Shown here: piece after piece, positions 40,015-52,135 of the stretch
Numbering within the stretch: position 1 is the first letter of the stretch
Layout of the letters: each line of letters starts with the position of its first letter
NCBI RefSeq assembly: GCF_008122265.1
Contig: NZ_CP043042.1
Span: 2,418,001 to 2,482,000, forward strand
DNA from: Marinobacter fonticola
Lineage (GTDB): Bacteria > Pseudomonadota > Gammaproteobacteria > Pseudomonadales > Oleiphilaceae
DNA: 64,000 nucleotides
Reading direction: 5' to 3'
Notes under the pieces: generated by a model
Database searches by the model: none
Told to the model about the DNA's origin: nothing
Seen by the model: only the letters and a program-made list of their open reading frames with translations
Position numbers and translations under genes: made by a program

Positions 40015-40096
40015 GGTCAACGTATTATAACGGGAATCGTGCGTCAGTCCGGAAACGGGGCAGCCCTGCTGGCTGCTCCGACGGTGCCCCTGGGCA

Positions 40097-41050
40097 TCAC
40101 ATCCGGTTGAGCCACTCCGGCGGCTGCTCTTCCTCTTCCTGTCCGGCTGCGCCTTCTTTCGGCGGGACTATCAGGTCGTCTCGCGTCACACCAAGCACAA
40201 TTAACAGATTCGCCGATACATAGATAGAAGAATAGGTACCCACAATAATCCCGATGATCAAAGCCACGGAGAAATTGTGGATGGCCTCGCCACCCAGGAA
40301 ATAAAGCGACAATAGTACCGCCAGCGTGGTGCCGGAAGTGTTCAGTGTTCGACTTAAAGTCTCGGTGATGGAGTGGTTCACCACCTCTTCCGTCGTACCC
40401 GTGCGTAGCTTGCGGAAGTTCTCCCGGATACGGTCAGACACGATAATCGTATCGTTCAGCGAGTAACCGATAACCGCCAGCAGGGCCGCAAGCACGCTTA
40501 GATCGAACGTCCATTGGAACAGAGAGAAGATCCCGAGAACCACGATAACGTCGTGGGCCAATGGCAATACCGAAGCAACACCGAACTTGAACTGGAAACG
40601 CATCCCAACGTAAATCAGCACGACGAACAGTGCCAGCAAAAGCCCCAGCCCGCTGTCTTCCTTCAACTGGTCGCCGACTTGCGATCCGACGAATTCGGCT
40701 CGAACCATGTCTAGATTGTCACCGGCTGCTCTGAGGTCTCCCGTAATGCGAGACGCCAGCTCGTCGTCGAAATCCTGGCGCAGACGGACCAGCACGGAGG
40801 TTTCGTCGCCAAAATTCTGCACCACGAATTCATCGTAGCCCGCCTCATCCAGCGTCTGGCGGACGTCTTCGAGCGACGGCGCCTGTTCGTAGGAAAACTC
40901 GACAGACGTGCCGCCCGTAAAGTCCAAGCCGAGATTCAAGCCGTTAATCGCCAGGATCACTATGGAAAGCGCGACGGATGCCAGGGACACCACCGACGCA
41001 ATGCGCCGGATCCCCATAAAATTGATGGTTTTTTCGGTCAGTTTAGCCAT
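40097..41050 (-). CDS. secF: Protein translocase subunit SecF
   Basis: 317 aa with six transmembrane helices and one periplasmic domain after the first. GLDFTGGTSVEFSY is the conserved DFTGG motif, and VIGYSLNDTIIVSDRIREN the conserved helix-5 region. With SecD it uses the proton gradient to complete protein export. ATG 41050 overlaps the secD stop by 8 nt (ATGGCTAA), so the pair is translationally coupled; GGAGG lies inside secD. Confidence 0.95.
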   Translation of the reverse strand: MAKLTEKTINFMGIRRIASVVSLASVALSIVILAINGLNLGLDFTGGTSVEFSYEQAPSLEDVRQTLDEAGYDEFVVQNFGDETSVLVRLRQDFDDELASRITGDLRAAGDNLDMVRAEFVGSQVGDQLKEDSGLGLLLALFVVLIYVGMRFQFKFGVASVLPLAHDVIVVLGIFSLFQWTFDLSVLAALLAVIGYSLNDTIIVSDRIRENFRKLRTGTTEEVVNHSITETLSRTLNTSGTTLAVLLSLYFLGGEAIHNFSVALIIGIIVGTYSSIYVSANLLIVLGVTRDDLIVPPKEGAAGQEEEEQPPEWLNRM

Positions 41051-42920
41051 TGGCAAGCTTCCCTCCGATTGCAAGCTTTTCAACCTTGCGACCGCCGTAA
41101 ATCATGTTAATGATGGCCCGACTGACCAGCAGCGCTGTAAACATCGAGGTCAGGATGCCGATACAGAGTGTCACGGCGAAGCCCTTGACCGGCCCGGAAC
41201 CCATAGCGAATAGAATAATCGCGACCAGCAGCGTGGTGATGTTGGCATCGAAAATCGACACAAACGCCCGCGAGAAACCGGCGTTAATTGCACTCTGAGG
41301 CGGCACGCCCAGTCTGAGCTCTTCTTTTATGCGCTCGAATATCAGCACATTGGCGTCGACAGCCATACCGACGGTGAGAACGATACCGGCTATGCCCGGC
41401 AACGTTAACGTGGCGGAGAGGATCGACATGCACGCCACCAGCAGCATCAGGTTGATCGCCAGCGCAGTGTTGGCTACCAGACCAAAGAACCGGTAGTACA
41501 CCAGCATGTACAGCAGAACCAGCGCTAAACCTACCGTGACGGACATCACACCTGCATCGATATTCTTTTGCCCAAGGCTTGGGCCAATCGTGCGCTCTTG
41601 AACAAAGTACATGGGCGCAGCCAGGGAGCCGGCCCGGAGCAAAAGCGCTAATTCCGCAGCTTCAGTGGTGGAATCCAGACCCGTAATGCGGAAAGAGCTG
41701 CCCAGCGTTGACTGGATAGTCGCCAAGCTAATAATACTCCGCTCAACTTTGCGCTCTTCAACCTCCCTCATTTCGCCGTCGACCCGTCTTTCCACGGTTT
41801 CTGTGCGATATTCGATGAAGAGCACAGCCATACGGCGCTTGATCGCATCCCGTGTCGCACGGGTCATCATGTCGCCACCCGTGCCGTCCATGGTGATGTT
41901 GACCTGCGGCTGACCATTCTCGTCAAACGCCTGCTGGGCGTTGGCCACATTCTCGCCGGTGACAATAATCTCTTGCTCCAAACGCGCGGTACGGTCGGCG
42001 TTATCCCGGAAGGGATACACCTCGGTGGCGCTGTCGGGGGCATCCTGCCGAGCTTCAATCCGGAATTCCAGGTTGGCGGTTGCGCCTAATACCCGCTTGG
42101 CCTGAGCCGTGTCCTGCACACCGGGCAACTCGACCACAATACGGTCGCGACCCTGGCGCTGAACCAACGGTTCGGCAACACCCAGTTCGTTAACACGGTT
42201 GCGGATGGTGGTGAGGTTCTGCTGGAGGGCGTAATCCTCTATCTGAGTCACTTCCTGTTCGGAGAGCGTCAACACCAGCTTCGGCTGACCATCCTCACCT
42301 TCGGTCTCATCCAGCAGGAACTGATTGTACTGATTGCGAACGAGGTCGAACGCCTCCTCGCGAGAGGCCTCGTCGCGGAATGTCAGTTCAATGGTATTGC
42401 CTTCACCGACGTCGCCACCGCGATAACGGATGCGCTCTTCGCGCAACTCACGCTTCATCTCACTGGCAAAAACCTCGAGTCGCTTCTGCAGCGCGCTTGC
42501 CATATCGACTTCGAGCAGGAAGTGAACGCCGCCGCGCAAATCCAGGCCCAACTTCATGGGGCCGGCCCCGATACTGCGCAGCCATTCAGGCGTTGTCGGT
42601 GCCATGTTTAAGGCCACTAGGTATTCACGGCCCAGAGCCTCCTGCACAACAGGACGTGCCTTGAGCTGGGCTTCTGCATTATTGACCCGGATAAGCGCGT
42701 CAGGGGGATTCAAGGACGCGTCCTTGACCTCGATGCCGCCCTGCTGCAACGCCTCGACCGCTTGATTGAGGGTGGCCTGATCGACTTGGGTGCTACTGCG
42801 AGCACCGGTGATCTGGATCGCATAGTCGTCGGGAAAGAGGTTGGGCAATGCGTAGATGAAACCGATCACAACCGCGACCAGAATCACGAGGTTTTTCCAG
42901 AGCGGGAATTTATTGAGCAT
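41043..42920 (-). CDS. secD: Protein translocase subunit SecD
   Basis: 625 aa. First helix NLVILVAVVIGFIYALP, a large periplasmic domain (~ residues 30-440) with GLDLRGGVHFLLEVDM, and five more helices including GMAVDANVLIFERIKEEL. RND-type partner of SecF. ATG 42920 has AAGG upstream and starts MLNKFPLWKNL; the in-frame start 42944 adds eight residues without support. Order yajC-secD-secF is universal in this group. Confidence 0.95.
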   Translation of the reverse strand: MLNKFPLWKNLVILVAVVIGFIYALPNLFPDDYAIQITGARSSTQVDQATLNQAVEALQQGGIEVKDASLNPPDALIRVNNAEAQLKARPVVQEALGREYLVALNMAPTTPEWLRSIGAGPMKLGLDLRGGVHFLLEVDMASALQKRLEVFASEMKRELREERIRYRGGDVGEGNTIELTFRDEASREEAFDLVRNQYNQFLLDETEGEDGQPKLVLTLSEQEVTQIEDYALQQNLTTIRNRVNELGVAEPLVQRQGRDRIVVELPGVQDTAQAKRVLGATANLEFRIEARQDAPDSATEVYPFRDNADRTARLEQEIIVTGENVANAQQAFDENGQPQVNITMDGTGGDMMTRATRDAIKRRMAVLFIEYRTETVERRVDGEMREVEERKVERSIISLATIQSTLGSSFRITGLDSTTEAAELALLLRAGSLAAPMYFVQERTIGPSLGQKNIDAGVMSVTVGLALVLLYMLVYYRFFGLVANTALAINLMLLVACMSILSATLTLPGIAGIVLTVGMAVDANVLIFERIKEELRLGVPPQSAINAGFSRAFVSIFDANITTLLVAIILFAMGSGPVKGFAVTLCIGILTSMFTALLVSRAIINMIYGGRKVEKLAIGGKLANG

Positions 42921-43076
42921 GGAATGCCTTGTTTGCTGGACCAAGCCAGCCCTGTGTCATTCTTTAATACCTGCCGCAGCCGGGCGTTGGATCGACTGCG
43001 CCTCTATCAGCACCCGGCCAGGATGGCTCCAGGACCCGATAAAACAAGGGGCACGTGCGTGCCCCTCAGGAAGGTT

Positions 43077-43442
43077 TTAGATGTCTTTCAAGGTGCCTTT
43101 TGGCAGCACGGTGGCTACGGCAACCTTCTGAACCCTAACTTCCACATTGTCAGCCACTTCGACCACGATGAAATCGTCGGTGACCTTGGTGATGCGGCCG
43201 GCAATACCACCGGATGTCACCACCTCGTCGCCCTTGTTCAAACCCGCCATCAGTGACTTATGCTCCTTGGCACGCTTGGATTGCGGGCGCCAGATCAGGA
43301 GGTAGAAGATCAAGATAAAGCCGGCAAAGAAAATGATCTGGCCGATGACGCCCATACCCTGGCCTGCAGCAGGATCCTGTGCAAATGCCATCGCCGGAAA
43401 CGCCGCGAGGCTGACAGTAAGCGCGTTGAGCAAAGCTTTCAT
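43077..43442 (-). CDS. yajC: Preprotein translocase accessory protein YajC
   Basis: 121 aa. A signal-like N-terminus (ALTVSLAAFPAMAFAQ) precedes the conserved membrane helix IGQIIFFAGFILIFYLLIWRPQSKRAKEH and a short beta domain (GDEVVTSGGIAGRITKV). Many YajC proteins are ~85-110 aa and lack the leading hydrophobic stretch, so this has an extra N-terminal segment, as in Pseudomonas. GGAG precedes ATG 43442. It is 156 nt before secD. Confidence 0.93.
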   Translation of the reverse strand: MKALLNALTVSLAAFPAMAFAQDPAAGQGMGVIGQIIFFAGFILIFYLLIWRPQSKRAKEHKSLMAGLNKGDEVVTSGGIAGRITKVTDDFIVVEVADNVEVRVQKVAVATVLPKGTLKDI

Positions 43443-43503
43443 TCGTGTACTCCGTTATTGATTAAAATCCGGGCCCGACTCGTTATCCGGTAGTGGGCGC
43501 ACA

Positions 43504-45722
<2,219 letters not shown>

Positions 45723-45748
45723 GGAGGCTCAACCCAATCTTGGCAAGG

Positions 45749-45788
45749 GGACCTATCGCTAAGGCCTATCACTAGGACCTGTCATTAG
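45749..45788. repeat. Three degenerate ~13-nt repeats upstream of queA
   Basis: GGACCTATCGCTAA, GGCCTATCACTA and GGACCTGTCATTAG follow one another directly in the queA leader region. They could be replication slippage; no function is evident. Confidence 0.5.
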
Positions 45789-45844
45789 AGAACGGGCCAA
45801 AGGTTGGCTCAGATCCCGGAGGGTGCGCTATACATTCTGGAATT

Positions 45845-45931
45845 TGGTGCCGGGGGTGGGACTTGAACCCACACGCAGTTGCCTGCACGAGATTTTGAAT
45901 CTCGCGTGTCTACCGATTTCACCACCCCGGC
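45845..45931 (-). tRNA. tRNA-Leu (anticodon CAA)
   Basis: 87 nt including encoded CCA, with the long variable arm expected of tRNA-Leu. Acceptor arms GCCGGGG/CCCCGGC; anticodon stem GCGAGA/TCTCG region with loop TTCAAAA. It lies between flgL and queA and reads toward queA. Confidence 0.95.
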
Positions 45932-45981
45932 GACTGGAGAGTGTGGCGATTATACTGAGGCGAATTTCAACGTCAACAGAA

Positions 45982-46001
45982 GCCCCGCAAAAAAGCGGGG
46001 C
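45982..46001 (-). terminator. Probable terminator after flgL
   Basis: GCCCCGC-6 nt-GCGGGGC hairpin 21 nt beyond the flgL stop. The T-run after the stem is weak on this strand (TTCTGTT). Confidence 0.55.
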
Positions 46002-46021
46002 CAAAATACTAAAAAAACGAA

Positions 46022-47236
46022 TCAGAGACGATCGAACAACGACAGTTGCGACACCTGGGCAAAGGACTGCTGCGCGGCCTGCAGCACAAAGCTTTGGAAG
46101 CTCAGATTGCTCACCGCCTCGGCGTAGTCCACGTCTTCCAGTTTGGAGCGAATATCCTTCGAGTACAGTGCCGAGTCGTCTAAGAATCCCTGGGTGGACT
46201 CCACGGCGTTCATTCTGCCGCCAAGCTCTGTCTGTTTCAGCAGGATGCTTTCTTGCGCGTTGTCCAGATTGGCTAGCGATTCGGAAATGAAAGCGTCGTA
46301 CTGGGCCCGCCCCATACCTGAAGATTTCTCCATCGAGTCGAGACCCGCGATGAGGTTTTCGATAGTGCCGAAAACGGACTGCTTTTTGTTGATAGCAATA
46401 CTGAACTCGTCGCCGTCCTGAGCGTCATTAACCGTCATTTTCACCCCGGCGACTTCGAACTCGTCGCCGACGCTAGGTGCAGGCGTGGGCGTAAGATCGG
46501 TGCCGTCCGGGCTGGTTACGGATATTTGGCCACCGAGACCGACAGAAACGGTTAGATCGTCCGGTACACGGGGAGCGAACGCGTCCTTCAGCGCTTGTGC
46601 GTTTGTCAATTCAAGGCCCGAGACATAGCTGCCGCCACTATTAGCCGCATTCGGAACAGCGGTAATAGCAGCCGGAACCGCGGCAAATATACCCTTGCCA
46701 TGATCACTGATCGCCACAGTGACGCCGTCGTCGATTTCCAGCTTGCGCTGGCCCTCGTCACCATTGTATTGCCAACTGCCGTCGGGTTGTTTAACAAAGG
46801 CCGGTTGCGAGCCCTGGAAACCGCTGAAGATATACTCGCCGGACGCATCGCGGGTATTGGCGACATTCGCCAGCTGGCCCAAACGCTCTTTCAACTCCGA
46901 GGAAATCGACTGGCGGTCGTTGGCCGACAACGAACCGTTCCCCGCTTGTACCGTCAGCTCGCGAACACGTTGAATAATATCGACTGCACTGGAAAGCGCG
47001 CCCTCTTCCTGCTGCAGCCGATTACTCGCAAGGTCCGCATTGCGCTGATAGGTCTCAATGCGCTTGACCTCCTGATCCAGCTTGAGAATGCGAGCAGCGG
47101 CCACAGGGTCGTCGGACGGCCTGTTCACCTTCTTGCCCGTGGAAATCTGCTCCTGAGTATTGTTCAGGTTGCTGTTCAATTCCTGCAGCCTGTTAATACC
47201 GCTGGAAAAAACCTGTTGCGAAGAAATTCGAATCAT
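46022..47236 (-). CDS. flgL: Hook-filament junction protein FlgL
   Basis: 404 aa. Second junction protein (HAP3) between hook and filament, a flagellin-like protein. The N-terminus (MIRISSQQVFSSGINRLQELNSNL, QISTGKKVNRPSDDPVAA) and the C-terminus (DYAEAVSNLSFQSFVLQAAQQSF) are the paired helices of the flagellin family. E. coli FlgL is 317 aa, so the middle domain is larger. Last gene of the flgF-to-flgL run, 31 nt after flgK. Confidence 0.94.
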   Translation of the reverse strand: MIRISSQQVFSSGINRLQELNSNLNNTQEQISTGKKVNRPSDDPVAAARILKLDQEVKRIETYQRNADLASNRLQQEEGALSSAVDIIQRVRELTVQAGNGSLSANDRQSISSELKERLGQLANVANTRDASGEYIFSGFQGSQPAFVKQPDGSWQYNGDEGQRKLEIDDGVTVAISDHGKGIFAAVPAAITAVPNAANSGGSYVSGLELTNAQALKDAFAPRVPDDLTVSVGLGGQISVTSPDGTDLTPTPAPSVGDEFEVAGVKMTVNDAQDGDEFSIAINKKQSVFGTIENLIAGLDSMEKSSGMGRAQYDAFISESLANLDNAQESILLKQTELGGRMNAVESTQGFLDDSALYSKDIRSKLEDVDYAEAVSNLSFQSFVLQAAQQSFAQVSQLSLFDRL

Positions 47237-47267
47237 TCGGCATCACCTCGCCCCGAGACCGGAGCCA

Positions 47268-49292
47268 TTATCGGAAGCTTTGCAGCAATGTGTTAAACAA
47301 GTCCTGAGCCACGGAAATGACCTGAGCTGAGGCGTTGTAGGCAGCCTGGTATTGGATCAGCCTGCCGGCCTCCTCATCCAAATTCACGCCAGACACCGAT
47401 TCGCGCTGGTTGGTGGCTTGTTCGAGCAGGGTGCTGCCGGCTTCCAGATCGAGCTGACTTTGGCGGGTCTTCACGCCAACGTCCTCAACTAATCCGGCAT
47501 AGCCCTCGGCAAAGCTTTGACTGGCGCCGTTCATCGTATTGGCGGTACCGAGTGCCGCCAGAAGCTCGGCATTGCGGTTGTCCGAGACGCCGCCGGCGTT
47601 GAACGCTATGTTGAACGTATCGCCCGGTTCCGGCTGGCCAGAGACGCTGTACTGGAAGCCTTGGTACGCAGGGCCGTCATTGGGCGAGTCGCTGAACAGC
47701 GTGTTAGCTTGCCCGGTTTTAAAAGTATCCCGGTTAAGCTCACTGCCATTGGCGTCGGTGACAACGAATTCCAATTCATCCCTCGCGTTGAGCTCAAAGC
47801 TGACCTCAAGCGGACCGTTCGCAAGGTTTTGCCGTTCCGTGAATCCGGGCAATAACGCGTTGGTAATCGGATTCCGGACATTAAGCATCGTGCCCTGTGT
47901 GATCGTTCCCGACCCTTTGTTCGCGTCCGCCGTGGTCGCCTTGATCGGGCTTGCCAGTGCCAGATCCTCATCCCGGCGGACCTCCAATCCGATATTGGCC
48001 GCGGCGTTACGTGTGGGCTGGATCCGGAAGCTATCGCCCGCATTGATCGAGCCGCCTTCAAACCGGATGTTGAAACCGGGCATGGTGATCTCGGCCCTCG
48101 GCATATCCGGCAGGCGACCCTGGTTAACGGTTTCCCCGGTAGCTTCGTTGATCAGCTCGTAGTTGCCGTTTTCCCCAAACTTCAACGTCAAGGTGCTGCC
48201 CTCGAGGGCAGCGGTGTCGGTAATCTCGACCGCCAGTTGCGCGTTGTTCGGCGCCTGGTTGTTGTCGTTCGCGATCACGCGGCTGGTCTGGGCAGCAGAT
48301 GCATTGATATCGGTGAAGAACAGACCACCCAAGTCGCCTTCCAGATCCATACCAATTTCATGCTGATGATTCACCGAAGCCGAGAGCGCCAAAGCGACCC
48401 GGCCAAGCTCATCGAAGGCTGGCTGTAGGGCTTCTTTTTCAAAGCGGCGCAATCCCCCCAGCTTGCCGCCGTTGATCTGGTCATCGATCTCCAGGGTACG
48501 GCCGCCAGCTTTCAGGGTCACTTCAAGCGTTGACGGATCAGCGGCGTTTTCCCGCGTACCAAACTGAGCAGCATTTGCGCCGGTAACCAACGCCAGGCCG
48601 TTGCCCAGCGACACGTTCACCTGACTGCCCTGAGTCTCGTTGACTTTGATACTGACCAGTTCGGAAAGCTGCCTCAGTTTTTCATCACGCTTATCGATCA
48701 GCTCATTGGGCATCTTGCCCTGAGCCAGGCCCGGCGATTCGGAAATCGCCAGGTTCAACTCGGCGATACTGTTGAGCAGCGTATTGGCATCTTTAGTGCC
48801 CTGCTGCATCTGGGTTTTGACCGATTCACGCTGCTGAATCATGACTTCTTGCAGCGCCTGAAAGCGATTGACCACCTGCTGGGCTTCGCTGAGAACCATC
48901 TGCCGCTGGGGTAACGACGTGGGATCTTCCGCCGCATTCTGCAAACTGGCAAAGAAGTTATTGAGTGCGTTGCTCAGGCCCGTCGATTCACCGCCCAATA
49001 AATTATCAAGCCGTGTGAGTTCGGTATTGAGCGCCGCTTGCTCGCCCTGAAGCGTAGAACTTTCCCGGACTTGCTGTACCAGATACTCGTTCGCAAGACG
49101 TCGGATGTTGGAAATGGAAACGCCGGTACCGATCGTACCGGCCCCCGAACGCAAACCATCCTGAGTCTCGAACATCACCTCCTGGCGACTATAACCCGGC
49201 GTGTTGGCATTCGTGATGTTGTTGCCCGTGGTATTCAGCGCAGTCTGGTGACCCAGAATGCCGGAAAGACCAATATTGATCAGGCCAGCCAT
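47268..49292 (-). CDS. flgK: Hook-associated protein FlgK
   Basis: 674 aa, first hook-filament junction protein (HAP1). N-terminal GLSGILGHQTALNTTGNNIT and the C-terminal NLDEEAGRLIQYQAAYNAS are the conserved D0 helices. Length exceeds the ~547 aa of E. coli FlgK, owing to an expanded variable central region. A short gap of 5 nt separates it from the flgJ stop, so co-translation is likely. Confidence 0.94.
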   Translation of the reverse strand: MAGLINIGLSGILGHQTALNTTGNNITNANTPGYSRQEVMFETQDGLRSGAGTIGTGVSISNIRRLANEYLVQQVRESSTLQGEQAALNTELTRLDNLLGGESTGLSNALNNFFASLQNAAEDPTSLPQRQMVLSEAQQVVNRFQALQEVMIQQRESVKTQMQQGTKDANTLLNSIAELNLAISESPGLAQGKMPNELIDKRDEKLRQLSELVSIKVNETQGSQVNVSLGNGLALVTGANAAQFGTRENAADPSTLEVTLKAGGRTLEIDDQINGGKLGGLRRFEKEALQPAFDELGRVALALSASVNHQHEIGMDLEGDLGGLFFTDINASAAQTSRVIANDNNQAPNNAQLAVEITDTAALEGSTLTLKFGENGNYELINEATGETVNQGRLPDMPRAEITMPGFNIRFEGGSINAGDSFRIQPTRNAAANIGLEVRRDEDLALASPIKATTADANKGSGTITQGTMLNVRNPITNALLPGFTERQNLANGPLEVSFELNARDELEFVVTDANGSELNRDTFKTGQANTLFSDSPNDGPAYQGFQYSVSGQPEPGDTFNIAFNAGGVSDNRNAELLAALGTANTMNGASQSFAEGYAGLVEDVGVKTRQSQLDLEAGSTLLEQATNQRESVSGVNLDEEAGRLIQYQAAYNASAQVISVAQDLFNTLLQSFR

Positions 49293-49297
49293 ATCCT

Positions 49298-50329
49298 TTA
49301 CTCCTCACCACGCTGATTGAGGGACAGGGTCTCCCCTGTGATTGCCTCAAAAGAATCACTATTGAGAATGCGACGGATCTTCGCGCCATAGGCCGGGTCT
49401 GTTGCATAGCCTGCCGCCTGCAATCCATCCGCAAAGGCCTCGGGATTATCGGCAACCGCCAACACGTCGCGGTAACGCGGATTCCGTTCCAGGAACCCGA
49501 TATAGTCCTCGAAACTGGACTGGTAATCCGGGTAGGCACGGAAAGCCGCACGCTCATTCATTTTCACGCCTTCACGGTATTCGGAGGTCGTGATATCCAC
49601 CGCACTGCCTTGCCAACGGCTGTCGGCCTTGATACCGAACAAATTGAAGCTGTGTTCGCCGTCGGCGGCCTTGATCATGTGCTTGCCCCAACCGGTCTCG
49701 AGCGCAGCCTGGGCCACCATCACCCGGGGATCGATGCCGGAATCGCCGGCGACAGCCTCTGCCATCGGCAGCAGTGTGCGCACGAAATGCTCAGGCGACT
49801 CGAACGTTTCCGGCAGATCGATGGAGACAGTCTCGGCAACCTCTTTCTCGACAACGGCTTCACGCGGTTTTTGAGCAGCCACGCTCTCTGAGATCGCCTT
49901 AACCTCGTCAACTTGTTTGGGCAAGCGCGGCGATAAGGCCGGGAGGCTGCGATCGTAGTCCGCAATCGTGGCCTTATGGCCCGTTGCCTTCGTGCCGCCG
50001 TCGTCCATGCCGGGAATCTGGCGTGACAGTTGCCGGGCCAGGACATCGGAAAGCCCGAGGCCCTGCTGCTGGCTCATGGACAGCGTCAACTGGTTGTCGA
50101 ACATCTCTTGGTAGAACTTCGACTGACTGCTATTGAGGTAATTGCCCTCGGCAAACACGTCGTTCACCGAGCGCATGGACTTCAGCATCTGGGACATGAA
50201 CAGGCTCTCGAACTGCTTGGCCACCTGCTCCAGAGCAGCCTTTTTATCCGTGCGCGCCTGGGTCTTCAGCGCGTTGAGGCCGCTGAATTCGGTATAGAAC
50301 TGCGCACTGTCGAGACGAGAGCTCTGCAT
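49298..50329 (-). CDS. flgJ: Peptidoglycan hydrolase FlgJ
   Basis: 343 aa. N-terminal rod-cap part (KQFESLFMSQMLKSMRSVND) and C-terminal glucosaminidase (VMVAQAALETGWGKH, catalytic Glu; AFRAYPDYQSSFEDYI). It opens the cell wall for the rod. ATG 50329 is preferred: AGGTG is 6 nt upstream, and the adjacent GTG at 50332 is too close. It starts 8 nt after flgI. Confidence 0.94.
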   Translation of the reverse strand: MQSSRLDSAQFYTEFSGLNALKTQARTDKKAALEQVAKQFESLFMSQMLKSMRSVNDVFAEGNYLNSSQSKFYQEMFDNQLTLSMSQQQGLGLSDVLARQLSRQIPGMDDGGTKATGHKATIADYDRSLPALSPRLPKQVDEVKAISESVAAQKPREAVVEKEVAETVSIDLPETFESPEHFVRTLLPMAEAVAGDSGIDPRVMVAQAALETGWGKHMIKAADGEHSFNLFGIKADSRWQGSAVDITTSEYREGVKMNERAAFRAYPDYQSSFEDYIGFLERNPRYRDVLAVADNPEAFADGLQAAGYATDPAYGAKIRRILNSDSFEAITGETLSLNQRGEE

Positions 50330-50337
50330 CACAACAC

Positions 50338-51435
50338 CTAGATGACGATCAGCTCGGCGCGCAATGCACCGGCCTGTTTAAGCGCTTCCAGCACAGCCAT
50401 CACGTCACCGGGGGCTGCGCCAACCTGATTAACCGCCTGAACGATTTCGTTCAGCGTTACCGCCGGACCGAACTTGAACATCCGTGCCGGTTCCTGGGTC
50501 GTGGTAATCGTGCTATCCGGTGTCACCACAGTGTCGCCCTGTGCAAAGGCGTTCGGCTGGTTGACCTGGGGGTTCTCTTCGATGGTCACCGTGAGGCTGC
50601 CATGGGTCACCGCAGCCGGACTGACCTGCACGTTTTGCCCCACAACAATGGTGCCGGTACGGCTATTGATCACGACTTTCGCGGCCTCTTGTGCCGGGTC
50701 GACCTCCATGTTTTCCAGCACCGATAGGAAGCCCACCCGCTGGGAAGGATCCCTCGGCGCCTTGACCGAAATCGATGTCGCGTCATGGGCGTAGGCCATC
50801 TCCGGACCCAGGGTTGTGTTGATGGTTTCAACGACCCGGCGAGCGGTGGTGAAATCCGGGCGCAGCAGATCGAAGGTAATGGTATCCCCCCGGCTGAACG
50901 GCGAGATGACTTCGCGCTCGACCGAGGCGCCATTGGGAATACGCCCCACACTCGGAACGTTGACGGAAATGCGCGATCCGTCCTGCCCGGACGCGCCGAA
51001 GCCGCCGACGACCAAACTCCCCTGGGCCATCGCGTATACCTGGCCATCGGCACCCTTCAGCGGCGTCATCAGCAGGCTACCGCCGCGCAGACTGTCTGCA
51101 TTGCCGATGGACGACACGGTGATGTCTATGTCCTGACCACGCTTGGCAAACGGCGGCAGACTGGCGTGAACCGTCACAGCGGCCACGTTGTCCAGCTTGG
51201 GGCTGACACCCGGCGGCAATGTAATGCCGAACTGGTTCATCAGGTTGCGGAACGTTTGGTCGGTGAACGGCGCCGAATCGCCGGTGCCATCGAGACCCAC
51301 GACCAGGCCGTAACCCACCAACTGGTTCGAACGTACACCCTGTACCCGCGCCATGTCCTTCAGGCGATCAGCCAGTACCGGCTGGACCCATACGGCGAAT
51401 GCAATGAACGCAATAAATGCGCGTAACGATTTCAT
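50338..51435 (-). CDS. flgI: Flagellar P-ring protein FlgI
   Basis: 365 aa periplasmic P-ring subunit with a signal peptide ending [40 protein letters not shown] and [19 protein letters not shown] are conserved; the C-terminus is AELIVI. ATG 51435 overlaps the flgH stop by 4 nt (ATGA). Confidence 0.96.
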   Translation of the reverse strand: MKSLRAFIAFIAFAVWVQPVLADRLKDMARVQGVRSNQLVGYGLVVGLDGTGDSAPFTDQTFRNLMNQFGITLPPGVSPKLDNVAAVTVHASLPPFAKRGQDIDITVSSIGNADSLRGGSLLMTPLKGADGQVYAMAQGSLVVGGFGASGQDGSRISVNVPSVGRIPNGASVEREVISPFSRGDTITFDLLRPDFTTARRVVETINTTLGPEMAYAHDATSISVKAPRDPSQRVGFLSVLENMEVDPAQEAAKVVINSRTGTIVVGQNVQVSPAAVTHGSLTVTIEENPQVNQPNAFAQGDTVVTPDSTITTTQEPARMFKFGPAVTLNEIVQAVNQVGAAPGDVMAVLEALKQAGALRAELIVI

Positions 51436-52109
51436 AGCGGGAACCACTCACTGTTGAAGAAGCGCGACATCCAGCCTTGACGGGTGGCCTGATCGAAATC
51501 GCCGGTTCCGCCATAGGCGATACGGGCGTCAGCGACACGATTGGAAGAAATCGTGTTGTCCGGGTTGATATCCTGGGGACGCACGAGCCCGGTCAGGCGG
51601 ATGTACTCGTCACCGTTGGTGAGCGACAACCACTTCTCGCCGCGGATACGCAGAATGCCGTTGGGATACACCTCGGTGACCGTGACCGTGATGCTACCGT
51701 TCAAGCTGTTGCTTTGATCGGCCTGGGCATCGCCTTCGAAATCACGCTCGAACTTGGGGTTGGTGCCCAGATTCAACTTGTTGAGTCCAAGGATACCGCC
51801 GTCGTTGAAGTTGACCTCGCTGTCCTTGGTAATACTGCTCTTCGCGTCCTTGGAGGCTTGGGTCTGCTCCTCAAGCGTGATCAGCAGGATGTCGCCGACG
51901 TTGAGAGCCACCGTGTCGCCGTAAAAATTGAAGTTACGGGAGGTCTGATAGATCGCGCCGGAGGACGGATCGCGCTGCATCATGGACTGCGCCCTGACCG
52001 GGGCAAACGCAGGATCGTCGGGTATCGCCCGTGGACGGCTGACCGCCTGGCAGCCCTGCAACAGGGCCAGCGATACGATCAGAATCGGTGTGAATCGGAG
52101 TTTCATCAT
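51432..52109 (-). CDS. flgH: Flagellar L-ring lipoprotein FlgH
   Basis: 225 aa outer-membrane L-ring subunit. Lipobox LLQGC around residue 20. Conserved [40 protein letters not shown] and [12 protein letters not shown] are present. Two adjacent ATG codons (52109 and 52106) follow GGGAGG; the second has slightly better spacing. It follows flgG by 26 nt. Confidence 0.95.
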   Translation of the reverse strand: MMKLRFTPILIVSLALLQGCQAVSRPRAIPDDPAFAPVRAQSMMQRDPSSGAIYQTSRNFNFYGDTVALNVGDILLITLEEQTQASKDAKSSITKDSEVNFNDGGILGLNKLNLGTNPKFERDFEGDAQADQSNSLNGSITVTVTEVYPNGILRIRGEKWLSLTNGDEYIRLTGLVRPQDINPDNTISSNRVADARIAYGGTGDFDQATRQGWMSRFFNSEWFPL

Positions 52110-52135
52110 TTAACCTCCCTTCCCGTCACGCGGCC